Assembly (NCBI GenBank): GCA_021372295.1
Contig: JAJFUS010000030.1
Span: 1 to 64,000, forward strand
Length of the DNA: 64,000 nt
Source: a bacterium
Lineage (GTDB): Bacteria; Armatimonadota; UBA5829
Reading direction: 5' to 3'
Of the stretch, positions 44,536 to 56,800 are shown piece by piece. The number at the start of each line of letters is the position of its first letter. Within the stretch, counting starts at the first letter, position 1. The translations under genes were made by a program, and so were the position numbers. The notes under the pieces were generated by a model. That model was given only the letters and a program-made list of their open reading frames with translations, ran no database searches and was not told where the DNA came from.

Positions 44536-45096
44536 ATGAACAATCAGATGGTTCAAATTCTGGATGCACACAGGACGGGCATTTTGCGAAAGAAAGACGA
44601 CGCCGTCGAAATATGGCTTCAGGCGATACACGATCAGTACAGCCCATCGCTTTTCCGCTATGCTCTTGCGCTCACTGGATCGGTTGAGGACGCTCAGGAT
44701 GCGGTCGGGGAAGTATTCACCCGCATAGCTAAGGGCTGGAAACGATTTATGGAAGTGCGGAATGTGAATGCCTATCTCTTCTCAGCCACTCGCAACTCCG
44801 CTTACAGCGTGCTCAGGCGAAGACGGCGGGGCGAAGCTCTGCACGACGCAATATGCGTTGACCTGGCGACCGCATACGTCCCCCAGGACAGACGCACTTC
44901 CGCAACCGTCATCTCGATCAGAGAGGCTTTTTCACAAATCACTCTCGATCAGCGTGAGGTGCTGGTCTTAAGAATCCTGCATCAGATGACTTTCAAGGAG
45001 ATCTCTGAAATGGTCGGGGCCTCGACCAATACCATATATGCCAGGTACCGCTGCGGCATAGATCGGCTTAGGCAAGTGCTGGACATCGCCGAATAG
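44536..45096 (+). CDS. ECF-type RNA polymerase sigma factor
   Basis: A 186-aa sigma-70-like protein with region 2 (YSPSLFRYALALTGSVEDAQDAVGEVFTRI, NVNAYLFSATRNSAYSVLRRRRRG) and region 4 (ITLDQREVLVLRILHQMTFKEISEMVGASTNTIYARYRCGIDRL). It lacks regions 1.1 and 3, as in the ECF group. A TATAAT lies at 44518-44523, with no clear -35. It ends 6 bases before the convergent barrel-protein gene. It may be controlled by the PAS-SpoIIE protein upstream. Confidence 0.88.
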   Translation: MNNQMVQILDAHRTGILRKKDDAVEIWLQAIHDQYSPSLFRYALALTGSVEDAQDAVGEVFTRIAKGWKRFMEVRNVNAYLFSATRNSAYSVLRRRRRGEALHDAICVDLATAYVPQDRRTSATVISIREAFSQITLDQREVLVLRILHQMTFKEISEMVGASTNTIYARYRCGIDRLRQVLDIAE

Positions 45097-45102
45097 ACAG
45101 CG

Positions 45103-47028
45103 CTAGAAGCTCAGTGCAGTAAACTCGACTCTGAAGCGTTTGCGTGACTGCGACCAGATAATGCTGCCCTCCTGACGACCGAATGCCCTTGAAAGGGAAA
45201 ACTCCGCATCGCTGTAGTCGGAATATGACAACTTCTGATATGAAGTCTCGACACCCAGGCGCCAGTCGGTAAGGATAGAATAGCCAAATTTCCCATAAGC
45301 GCTGATGTTGCCGTTATCGAGGCGGTAAGTAAGATATAGGTTGGAACTCCATAGTCTGGAGGGCCTGAGAGACAAACTCGTGCTGATCCTCTGCGCGTTA
45401 TAACCGCTTTCCGCGTCAGCGAATGAATATGTGTAGTTGGTCGAAAACGAACCGATGGTGCTCAGAGAACGGCTGTAACCCACGTTGGCGTATACCGACT
45501 TGCCGGGACTGGACCCGCCCCATTCCTGCTGCACAGTGGCTGAAGTGCCGATGCGGCCTTGTCCGAGCCCAAAGCTCTTGCCATAGAACTGCAACCCCAC
45601 TGCCGAGCTGGTTTTGCTGCCCTCATCAGAGGATATCGAATTGTTATACGTGAGCCTTGTTGTATAAGCGTACGATACTGCTCCGTTGGCAAGAAGTGGT
45701 TTGGACTTGGACTGGATATACGCCGACGACGAGTAAGTGGGATCGTAACTGGTCCGCTTTGTGCCTCTTACGTTCATCGAGAACGTGTAATCACCCAGCG
45801 GCCGGTTGTAGTCTATGGTGGAATATAAGTTCTTATGAGACGGAAAATCGATGTACGTATATAGGCGCGAATCGTCGTCGTACTCGCTTCGGTTGTTCCA
45901 GTTTAGTCCCCAGTCGCCGGAGGTTACGCGAGTGATCGCGACCTTGCCTTCCGTGGAAGCGCCGGAGGTATATTCCTGTTCCAGATTAACGCGCCAGCCG
46001 CCATAATTGTTCCAGCCGGTTGATGAGTCAGAATGACGCACTCGCACCGATCCTGTGCCGTTAGGCGTGAGCGAATAGTATATCGGCAGATTCATGCTCA
46101 TGCCTTCGGTTCCGTAGGTAAAGATTTGGCCCACGCCGGAACTGTCGCCGCTCAACGGCACCACATGCAGGGGAACGCTTAAGACTTTGTCACCTTCCAT
46201 ATAAAAGTTGGCACGTTTGATCTTGATCTCTTTGCCAGGGCTTATCAGCATGCTTCGGGCGCGAATAAACATATTGGACTGGGCAATGGGCTCGAAGTCG
46301 AATTTAATCTTCGCATCCGGCTCCTCGTCGGGCTGCGTGAACATATCCCGGCCTCGGAACAAAAGCCTGCGCGCGCCGTCATCGGCAGGTGTGAGCAGCA
46401 CGCCGCTCATAGTCTTGAAGCTGTAGTAAAATGCGCTTGCCGATATGCTCTTGTCGCCGCGCTCAATAATGATGTTGTCGCCGCCCAGCCTGGCACGAGC
46501 GCGAAGAATGTTGTTCTTTACGTCGATCTGAGCCTCCTCGGCGGTGATCGTGAGGCCTCTGGAGTATATCTTTACGCCGCCCGCCGCATCGACGGTTTTC
46601 GTGCCGACATCATAACCCAGGTGCTTGTCGCTGGAGACTGAGATGAATGACTCGTCAAACATCTCAGTGCCGGGCGCGAGAAAATCAACGTTCAACTGAG
46701 CAACGGCTTTGCCGCCCTCCACCACCGCGGATACCAGCGCGGTACCGACAGTGGTTTCGCTCTGAAGCCGCACGCGAGCCACGCCGGACTCAGTGCGCGC
46801 CGTAGGTTCGATGATGCCCAGATTCGTCGTAAACTCTACCTGAGTGCCATCCTCGACGGCGTCGCCGGACTCGTCACGAACCTCCGCCGTAATCGTTGTT
46901 GCGCTGAATGAATCCGCCACAATAGCTTCCGGCTGGGCACGAAGCCACATGGAGTAATCATTCAACGCGGCGTCCGATGCCGGCGCACACATCGCAAACA
47001 CAGCAATTACAGTCAGGATACGCCTCAT
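45103..47028 (-). CDS. Outer-membrane protein: Ig-like, OstA-like and beta-barrel domains
   Basis: A 641-aa protein with a signal peptide (RRILTVIAVFAMCAPASDAA). Residues 25-135 form an invasin-type Ig-like (Big_1) domain (TITAEVRDESGDAVEDGTQVEFTTNLG). Residues 145-250 resemble the OstA/LptA jelly-roll (VDAAGGVKIYSRGLTITAEEAQIDVKN). The rest is rich in alternating aromatic strands, typical of an LptD-like barrel, and ends FRVEFTALSF, a terminal Phe as in the BAM insertion signal. The ATG at 47028 was chosen because it starts the signal peptide. It is the last gene of the surface cluster. LptD proper usually lacks the Ig domain. Confidence 0.8.
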   Translation of the reverse strand: MRRILTVIAVFAMCAPASDAALNDYSMWLRAQPEAIVADSFSATTITAEVRDESGDAVEDGTQVEFTTNLGIIEPTARTESGVARVRLQSETTVGTALVSAVVEGGKAVAQLNVDFLAPGTEMFDESFISVSSDKHLGYDVGTKTVDAAGGVKIYSRGLTITAEEAQIDVKNNILRARARLGGDNIIIERGDKSISASAFYYSFKTMSGVLLTPADDGARRLLFRGRDMFTQPDEEPDAKIKFDFEPIAQSNMFIRARSMLISPGKEIKIKRANFYMEGDKVLSVPLHVVPLSGDSSGVGQIFTYGTEGMSMNLPIYYSLTPNGTGSVRVRHSDSSTGWNNYGGWRVNLEQEYTSGASTEGKVAITRVTSGDWGLNWNNRSEYDDDSRLYTYIDFPSHKNLYSTIDYNRPLGDYTFSMNVRGTKRTSYDPTYSSSAYIQSKSKPLLANGAVSYAYTTRLTYNNSISSDEGSKTSSAVGLQFYGKSFGLGQGRIGTSATVQQEWGGSSPGKSVYANVGYSRSLSTIGSFSTNYTYSFADAESGYNAQRISTSLSLRPSRLWSSNLYLTYRLDNGNISAYGKFGYSILTDWRLGVETSYQKLSYSDYSDAEFSLSRAFGRQEGSIIWSQSRKRFRVEFTALSF

Positions 47029-47098
47029 AAGATTATGATACGCCTCAGTCTGTCCGGGGTCAAATACTCGGGCTGCAGGAGCAGAGAAAAAGTGAAAT

Positions 47099-47117
47099 GG
47101 GCGGAGCAACTCCGCCC
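47099..47117 (-). terminator. Terminator-like hairpin after the CsgG-like gene
   Basis: A perfect 8-bp stem GGGCGGAG/CTCCGCCC with a 3-base loop is followed on the minus strand by ATTTCACTTTTTC. It lies between the 236-aa CsgG-like gene and the barrel gene, so the barrel gene may have its own promoter or depend on read-through. Confidence 0.65.
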
Positions 47118-47154
47118 ATAAAATAATTATATATATCAAGTAGAGTCTTGAGTA

Positions 47155-47865
47155 TTACTTGACAGCTTGAGCCGCAGGCAAAACGATAGGTGACGACCCG
47201 TGTTTGGCGGTGGAATCCGAACCCGACGCGTCGTTCTCATCCTGCAAAAGTTGAGACTTCAACTTCGCGATGGCGTCACCCGCCGCCAATGCCCGCGAGT
47301 CGTCCTCATCACCTGTCGAAGCACCCTCAGGCGTGCGGCCCGTCACCAACAGCGTTCGAACAACCTTGCCGGTCTTGACGCTCACAAGGTTCACAGACAC
47401 AGTAAGCTGAGCCGATTTGGTGGACTTGTCCACCCCATATTCTTCTACCGCCCCGCAGATCAGATAGTCTGCAGCCAGCAGCCTCGCGAGCTTGACGCAC
47501 TTTCCAGTATCACTCGAAAACGGGCCGGAGGCGTCCTGGGTCTTGAGCAAATTGTCATCCTTCGCCCGTTTGACCGGTGCCAGCCGGTCAGTATAGAAAT
47601 ATACCCAATACTGATCGTTACCGACCAACATACTTCGCAGAGCGGTAGCCATATCTTCCCCGAAGCTCTCCGGCAGTTTGCTTATAGTCTCGCCACTATC
47701 GAACGGGAAGATCACCAGCGATTCGCTGATTACCGCAGCTGCACCTTTTTTCTTCGACTTAATAAGGCCGAACAACGCCGCATTCGCCGTCCCAATGGCC
47801 ACTATACTGAATATAACAATCAATATCATACTCAGCCAGAGCCGATTTCTATCCACCTTGATCAT
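47155..47865 (-). CDS. CsgG/TolB-like lipoprotein-type exported protein
   Basis: A 236-aa protein with an N-terminal hydrophobic signal (WLSMILIVIFSIVAIGTANAA) and an alpha/beta domain like that of the CsgG/TolB-N family (SLVIFPFDSGETISKLPESFGEDMATALRSML, LARLLAADYLICGAVEEYGV, TGKVVRTLLVTGRTPEG). Such domains occur in curli secretion and other outer-membrane assembly factors. I see no lipobox Cys at the signal end. The ATG at 47865 has GGAGG eleven bases upstream. It is 22 bases downstream of the giant protein gene. Confidence 0.72.
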   Translation of the reverse strand: MIKVDRNRLWLSMILIVIFSIVAIGTANAALFGLIKSKKKGAAAVISESLVIFPFDSGETISKLPESFGEDMATALRSMLVGNDQYWVYFYTDRLAPVKRAKDDNLLKTQDASGPFSSDTGKCVKLARLLAADYLICGAVEEYGVDKSTKSAQLTVSVNLVSVKTGKVVRTLLVTGRTPEGASTGDEDDSRALAAGDAIAKLKSQLLQDENDASGSDSTAKHGSSPIVLPAAQAVK

Positions 47866-47887
47866 AATAAAGCAATCCTCCAAGAAT

Positions 47888-50800
47888 CTAATTCAGTATC
47901 AGCTGCGGCGGTGTATCATCATCTAAGCTCTGTGTGCCAACGTCCATAGAGCTCAACGAACTTGACGCTTTCGGCGCCGGCGGCGGCGAATCCAACTCGT
48001 CCAGAGTCAATTTCTCAGAGTTCATAGAACTCAGAGAACTCGTCGAAGCCGTGTCTTCGCCGTTGTAGCTGGTGTCGGGATCGATGACCAAATCACAGGC
48101 CACAAATGCCTTGATCCAATATCCATACCATGCCTTGAGCACTCTCTCTGCGCCGGTCATCGTAGAATGAACCGCTGTATACTCGTAGTTTGAAGCGTCC
48201 CATCGCCATGCATAATCGCGAATCAAGCCCGCAGCCTTAGCCTCGGCTAGCGTATATTCTACGTTGAGGTACTTGACCCTGAGTTCGCTGATCGGAATAC
48301 CCACGTCTACCCTGGGCGTGATGATATTACCGGCAGAATCCGTCTTCCAGTTAAAGAAGATGTTTCCAAACTGGTTCCACCCTTTCGAAAGCGGAATCTC
48401 GCACGGAGCGGTCTCGGTGCCTCCAACGTTATTAGTTTCGGTTTCATACGCTTTCGCATAGACTTTTATGAGCTTATATTCATCAGTGAAGTCGAGAGCA
48501 GTGCCCTCGTTGCCGACTGCAAGCATACCGCTCTGATAATCAGACGAGTTGATTGACTCGGTCGGATAACTCGATTTAGGCTTGATCCAGACAGCATAGC
48601 CCGGCTGCAGTGCAGGGAACGAACTCGCCACTCCGAACTGGAGGTATTTCTTTGAGTCCGCATACCAGTGCACAACCTGCATCAGAGTCGCCCTGGTTGC
48701 GCCGAATAGGGCAGCCGGGTCGCCGGAGCCGATATTCATCGGCGGGGTAATCATATCCACCACCGAAGCGCTGTCCGCGTCAGCCGGGTTCTTGATACAC
48801 ACCGACCTCATCGGTCCGCCAACAACCACACTCCAACAGTCGTTCACGCCGTCGGAGTCATCGTCGGTCTCAATTGCGTCCCAGGTCGAGTCACCGCCCC
48901 AAGCGGCGCTGACATACCATTGTCCACTGGAACTCAACGTAATGCTGTCTCCAGTCACCAGCGCCGCATCAGCGCCGGATGGATAACTGGACACACTCAC
49001 TTTTCCGACCCAATTAACAGTATCTGTATTCTCAGTGTCCGAAAGCATCGTTACCGACCCAATCAGCGACACTGTCGATCCGTCAGGCTTCGTCAATACG
49101 ATGGTCACGTCGCTGAGGCCCTCGGGTTTACCGGTGACGTCGTTCCTGGGGAACAGCATTCGCCCAGCCACGACTACTTCCTCGGCTACCACTGCGGTCG
49201 AAACGCCGGCAGCCAAATCCGGATCAGATGACGAAGCGCTCACCACTCTTAAATCATCAAAGAACGGAGTAAGCACCACGGGGCCAACTTTCGTGTCAAC
49301 CGCAGATGCGCTGTCCCAGCCGTCGCTCGCCACCACAGTATAGGTGTGCTTGCCAATCCCCAAGTTACTCCCCACTATCGAGGTAGTGTATATGACACCA
49401 TCTCCATTATAGTCGGTATCCGTTGATGAAGCTTTGGTCATCGTGTATGTAGTTGCGCCATCCACGATCAGTTTCAGCCCCTCGACCTTGCTCGTGCCAG
49501 AAGTGGTAACAGGCGGATCATTGTCGCCATCGAAATACGTTGCCGAATAGACAAACTTCGCACTCTGCTTACCCGCAGCCGGGCTTACCGAATAACTGGT
49601 TATTGTGGGCGCGATATTGACGTTTCTGACCACGAGTTTGACAGTTTTTTCTACAGGATCGGCATCCTGATAGCCATCCGAGGCATTAAAGACTACATTG
49701 TATGTCCCCATAACGAGGCTGGACAATGTGCCGGAAAACACAGCACCCTTCGCATAAACAGGACTGCTATCGACAGCATTCAAAGTAATGTCATAAGGAT
49801 CCTGAGTTGAGTCGTTAACATTCGTCAGACGAACAGTGACGACAGGCAACTGGTCCTTCGTACTGTTGTAGTCGCTATCGGTATATGTTGCGGTAAACGT
49901 AAATGTCGTCGCAGGTTGGCCGGATGCCGGTGTAAACGACGTATCTGTAAGTGTAGGCTTACAGTTCACAATAACGCTATAGTCATTAGCCGAACTGGCC
50001 GGGAACCGAACCTTATGGTCGGGGTCGTAGCCGTCGGAACCCAGGAAGTGATACTTGTGCGTGCCTCCCGACAGATCGGACTTCGTGAGAGTAAAAGCAA
50101 CATCCGATGTAAAGCTGCTCACCGAGGAGCTAAGCGGCAGCATTGTGGTTCCCTCGGTATCACTGTCGAACACAAGCTGCAAATAACCCGTTACGCCGTC
50201 ATGATAGGCAGGCGGATCGTTATCGGCATCACTGTAGTTGACTCTGAACGTCAGCGGGTCACCCTGCATGAACACAGTGCTGGTACTGGACTTATCAAAG
50301 TACATCACGTACATCGGCGGGATCACACCAAGATCAGGCATGTAAGCAATATACACGGTATCCGTACCGCTTGGAAGAGCCGTTGCAAGAGTAATCTTCG
50401 AATCGCCCAAAGAACCGGTCGTTGCGTAATAATTGGTACCGGTGAGCTCTGAATTGTCGTAAACTCCTGTCACAGTTGCGATGGCGCTGATTTTGTCAGG
50501 AATCACGGAAGACAAGTCATCTCCGACAGTGCCCAGTTGCACAAGCGCTACTGCAGGAATCGCGCTGATTGGCGATTTAAGCGCAATCGGATAGCTGCTC
50601 AACGACACGGACGTATCGAATGTCTGACTCGTATCGTAAAGGTTATCATCTGTTCCGTAAACCGCATTCGCGCTCCAATATACGCCCAGAACTTGCCGGA
50701 TGGCCTGCACCAGTGGGACCGTCCAGTTACCCGTGGCGCTGCAATCCAACGCTACCTCACTCGAAGGAATTGAGGCCAATGTGCACATCTTCACCTTCGG

Positions 50801-53800
50801 GCCGGAATACAGCGCGGTATCTTCAGTGTTGCTCAAAACCGGCGCGGCATTGCCGGTCGGCACGGTAATAACTACCGTTGGCCCAGTGCTGGCGGTATCC
50901 GGGTACTCCACCTTCGGATCCGAATACGGTATCCAAGTGCCCGCCGCATATTCAGTGGCATACAGCCAGTCGGGCATGGTCACCCGGCTTCTGGCCGTAA
51001 ACTGATACTTATGCGACCCAACCGCCAACTTGGGCACCGTAAGAAGATAAACACTTCCGGAAGCATAACTGTTGGTATCCTGTCGTATCATCAGTAAGCC
51101 ATTGACAGTGAATTTTACACCCAAAGACAAGTTGTCACCGAGCGCGCCTAGGTCGTCAGTTGACACCGTAAGAGTGTTCGACGTATTGCTGCTGATTAAA
51201 TAGCACCTGTACTTCAGATCGCCGCTGGTAATCTGCATTACTTTACCAGCAAACTTATCCGCAGTCCAGTTGGGAGTCGTGCCGTCGATGTTTTTCGCGA
51301 CAATAGTGCGCTTCTTCGACGACTCAATCGGATCCGCCGCCAGACTATCGACTACACCCAACACCAGCGTGTCGTTGTCACTGGCATCGATCCAGAGCCT
51401 AGGAGATCCTGTCTTATCGTCACCCTTAGCAATGCCGTTTAACGTATCGGTGGCCGAATTGTAGAAATACGGCTCATCTGCATCACTATCACTGTACGTG
51501 ACCTGGAACGTGGAGCTGTCGTCCTGCGAAATCGTCCCTGAAGGGCTGACTGAAGCATTCGAGAGCTTCGGCCGATCATTAACGAACGGGCCGTCAATAT
51601 CGACATAATAATCAACGGAACCCTCACCCGGCCTGTCTGTCCCAGTATACGTATAGTTGTCATAAATAGCGACATCGGCCCCGTCCGAAGCTTCAAACCG
51701 ATAGGTATGACTGTTCGCGCTGAGCTTGGTCGTATATGTATATGTCGCACCGTCACGATAGACAGGGGTACCGTTTTCGGCACAGGTCATATCATAAGCA
51801 ACATCATCGATATAAACCCGCACATATTCCGGAGCCTGTCCGTACGTTCCATCCGTGTCAGTATATTCGATCGTGTATGTGAAATCTGTGGTGCTTTCGC
51901 CCTGCAAACCCGAAATGCCCCGGGACATGCCACTTGCCAAGCTCAGAGTTGGAGCGGTATTAGCGCCGACCGTCTCGGGCATTTTGGTTCCAAATGCATA
52001 AGTGGCAGTGACGCTCGAAGTGCTGTCGACCGCATCAAAGAACTCGATTTTGCGGTTCCAACGGTCGATCTGATAGTCGCCCGCTTGATAATAGCGCGCC
52101 CAGAGGTCTTCGCTGCCTGATGGTACATCATCGGTAAGCCGCATGTGGATCTCATTGTTTGAATGAGTCCCCGCGAGCCACGGATCGAAATAGTTCACGC
52201 CATTGGAATCACTCGTAACCCACACACCGATTACGCCGCCATCAACACAACCGTCAATGCCGCCTTCGTTATTGTTACCATCATTACCCTTAATATGAAT
52301 GTTGGGGAGATTGGTTTCAGGGTCCTTGTTATTCCAGCCGTCCGGGCTAAAGTAATCCGTGCCGGTAGTGTAAGTGCCGCTGGTGTCCGGCGCCTGAGCC
52401 TCACCATCGCAAGTATGAGTGAAACGAATATCCGAGTATTTGATATAGACGGTCTGGCCCGCCGTCGGCAGGCTGGATGTAAGGGCTATCAGCGAGTCTC
52501 CGGCGGCAAACGCCGATTTGGGAATATACTTGATATATACCAGGGTGCCAGAAGGCTTGACCGTTTTCAACGTGATTGAAGACTTAACCGTAACTACACC
52601 GGTACTCGAATCCGTAGTCGTGGTGTAATATATGTCTCCTGTGGTCTCAAGCTTTGTTGTATATTCCGAATCGGAGTAGACGCCGACCACGCTCTTTATA
52701 TTGGTCACAGAAGATAGATCAATCGTTTTGCCGTTCGTACCCACCTTACATGTCGAATTGCTGCTATAGGCAATATACTTGATGTATACCGTCGAGCCCA
52801 CATCCCGTGCAGTCTGCAGCTCTATGTTGCCGCCAGTAGCAAAACCGCCTGTCATCTCAAGCTTGGTAGACATTGCCTCATCCTCATATACACCCAGCAC
52901 GGTCCGTATCATTGCGGATGAAGCCGGCTTAACCGTTGTATCGGGGTCCGTGGCACCGATCACAGTGCCGGTCATAGCGGACGGGGTAACGGCTGTCCAT
53001 TGATAATAATTGTCGGTATCGCTTTCTAAATCCGACATACTATCGTAAACACCCTCGACGCTTCCAATAGTCGACGCATCATCAGGCGTAACATACCAGA
53101 CCGAGTCTGCGCTCTCGGAGTCCACAGCAGTACCATTCATTGCCGAATAACGCTTATCTTCATCGGCACCCGGGTACGCCGGAATGGGACGCTGCCAGCC
53201 ATTTTTCAAATCATCTACCAGCACCGAGGTGCCACCTACATATACTTGGGCATCAGAGATAAGCTCGGACGGAGCGTCTCCCGGCAGTGGCCCCAAAATC
53301 GGAGACCGTGCCTGATACTTCAGCCAGACCTTGGCAACATTCGACGCTAGGTCTTTGGTCAGAGTGACGGTCGTTTCACCCGCCACATACGGATCACTTG
53401 CCGTAGCCGGGTCATAATAGTTGTCACCGGTCAGATCTTCCGTCAGATATACGCCCTTAAGCTCTAGTATGTCGTCAGGATTGCTGGGAATGCAAGTTTT
53501 AGTCGAACCGCCGGTCGTTGCGTATTGAGCGATTATCGGATCAAAATGGAACTCGGTGTCCGAAATTCGTGTCAGGGCGCCTTCATCCATATCTGCAGTA
53601 AAGCAATTGGCCGCGTTCGACCGGTTAGTGCTGTTCGCGGACGACTTATACGTCGCCCAAAGGTACCCGTCGTTGAACATAAACGCATAATAGTACTGCT
53701 TGCCGTTTTCATCGCCACTGAGCCTGGTCTGATAATAATACGCCTTGCCGTCTTTATATATTGTGTCTGTGCTGTCGCTGGCAAGAAGGTCATGACCTTC

Positions 53801-56800
53801 GTCCCAAAGTATAGTCTTATCATCCGGCTGGAGCTGCCCGATAAGGATCTTGTGAACCGAAGGAGCGTCATCATCATAATCCGCGTAGGTGACGCTGAAT
53901 GTCCAAAGACTCGCCGGGTTACTGCTGCCATCCTTCGATTCGACCGACCCATTATAGGCTCTGGGTGCCGTGTTGTCCTTTACTACAGGCCCTTGTATCA
54001 CACCGGTGGTTACCGACTGGCCTTCAATGCGATCATTCGTGCCCACCTGGCGGCCCCAATCGTCTGTGAAGACCATCTCATAGCTGCGCGTGCCTGACGC
54101 CAGAATATCGCTGTCCACAGTAGACAAATTGTAGTAATAATATACGCCGGCCTTGTATAAAGCCGAGTTATTCGCGCTGTTATCAATTGTCGGCATCGGC
54201 AACATGTTACATGTGATTTTATCGCCGGCGTTATTGGTCGTAATGATTAACTTTGCACTGTATGGTCTCTGACCATCCGCATCCTTGTAAAGCACCTTAT
54301 ACTGGAAAGTCGTCCCCAGCTTGCCGCTGGTAGGAGTAACCGAGTTGTTGGTCAAGGTCGGCGCGGTATTGATGTAGGGACCCGGCACGAAGTCGTTGTT
54401 GTCATAGTCGGTATTGATGACGCCGCCCGTCATATATTCGTCCGATGTGTTTTTAGTCGGAACCCACCAGTCTTCCCAGTCCATGCCATTGTATGAATAG
54501 TAATCTGGACGCCTTGGCCATATCATTGTCTGATTGCCGTCGCTGGCCTTGAACAAATAATTATGCGGCCCCGGGGTCGGTAACTTAGTAGTATATGTGT
54601 ACCATACGCCGTCAGTGAAATCCAGATCTAACGCATCCTTCTTCGCCATTGTGTAAGAGGTATATTCATCCGTAGACATACTGCCGCGACTTTCGGCATC
54701 GGCTATAAGCAGCTTAATGTATGGCGGGCCGGATCCGTCCCTGGACTTGTACATTATCTGGAATGTGCATTCGGTATCCGTTGTTGCACCGGCTGTCTCA
54801 GCGCGCCGTGCATCAAAATCACGGATTTCGGTTGTATCCAGGTACGTGCCGTCCATCTGCGGGTTCATAGCACGCTTGAAAGTTTTGCTGGTGCCGCTTC
54901 CGCTGCTGAAAAGCAGCGTGCCGTAATACCGGCCGCCGCCGTATTTGTCCTCGTCCCTGTAGCTGACGAGCACGTCGTCGTAAAGGGGCACAGTCAACTG
55001 CCCGCCCACCACGGGATGCTCGGTGGCAGGATATAAATAGCTGTCACCGAACTTGCCCGGCACAAGCACAGGCCGGTCAACAAGAAGGGTCGAATCGAAG
55101 GCATTCTTGCTATCCGAACTGTATATGCGATGCGCGTCGCGGTCGATACGCGGATTGCCGGTTACCGCCCTCGCGTTTGTCGGGTCAAGCGGGTTATTGT
55201 TTGCCCGGAACGGAAATGTGGTAAAGTCCGGCGGGTTTGAGTAGCCAAGAGGTGCGGCGGGGTCATCATTTCGGGTCCACGGAACAAATCCCCATTCTTC
55301 ATCAGTGGCGTCAGATGGAACCTGCGACCAGTCCACAGTCTGCGGGACGCTCCAATTACTATTGTGCACAAGCCAGCTTAAAACATGTGTATTACCCGTA
55401 AGTAACGTCTGCTTGACTTTGTCGGTATAAGCCGTAGGTATTGTCCATTTGTAGTTAACATAACCGTCCAGACCCCACTCTTGAGGGACAGGCTGATACT
55501 CAAGAACAAACGGCGCAAATCGTGGATAATCGGTATCGGGATCGTACCCAAGAACATCTTGACCAAAGATTTGATCGCCATCACCGGTTTTATAGCGATC
55601 CAGGAAGCGCAGCCAGTCGTCACTGCAGGCAAAGAAATAGTTGAAGGTTCCCACCGGCAGCGAATTGTATGCCCACGTGGAATATGCCGGGAAAAATGCC
55701 TTGTCATATTCAGTAAACTCCGGCTCGGCCAGACCGTCGCTGGGCATTATACGAGCAATGAACGTTGTTCCTGGTTCCCCGGTCCAAGCATCGCCCACCT
55801 CACCGTCACCGTCAAGATCCGGAAACAGACCATCTATCGTCCGGCCGCTCACTTCCGGCATCATGGGTATCAGGCGGTAGTCGCCTATCCCCCAAACGTC
55901 CAAATACAGCGCCACGCCGAAATCGCTGACTTCCATATAGTCGTACGACGAATAATTGACGCTGTGCCACCATGGCATCGGCGGCAAATTATATTTATTA
56001 TGATAGATGCATCGGAACACGAAAGAATGACTGCCGGAAGCGTCGTCGCCCGTAACTCCACTTCCGTCGCTGCTCGGCTCGATCGTGAGCGGATCTACCC
56101 AGGGCGAGGCACGGAGCTCATCAGTGTCGTCATTTCTGCCGCCGTAGTTGATCATCTCATAATAAGTGCTGCCGTCTGAAGCTAGCTGAGCGTTGGCGCG
56201 GCTGTCATAGATGGTCACAACTTGTTTAACTTCCTGACGCTTGGCGGTAATGTCCCCATAAGCGTATGCTGTGACTTCAACAAGATTAGGTATGTCATTA
56301 CCGCCTGAATACAGGGCGGAAGCATACCACACTGGAATGCGTTTGCCACCACATGTATATGGAGTCCACAAAAGGCAATTCAGGCTTTCATCGGGACACC
56401 ACGTGGAAATATCAAAAGCATTAAGATTTGGCAGATTATCCGTGCTACTAAGGTGTGTGTACGGCTGCTGTTCTAAATCGGCCATATTCAGACCGCGGCT
56501 CACGCAAGCAATATATGCCTTATATGTAGTGCCCTCTAGGTCAACATCCATACAATAATACATGGGAATGCCGATAGACACATTATCTTTATCTGCATAT
56601 GAGCCGCCAATATCTAAACACACAATCCCCGGGTCCATTATGCCTTCCTTGTTGGTAGGTGAAGGATTGGGATAAGTATCATCTTGCCACAACGCAAGAA
56701 ATGTGTACAGCGAATTGGCTGTGCCTTTCGTTGGCACTGTAATCAGTTTTGAATAAAAGCCCGCATCCGCATTCGACGCCATAATTAATGCAAGCGCCAC

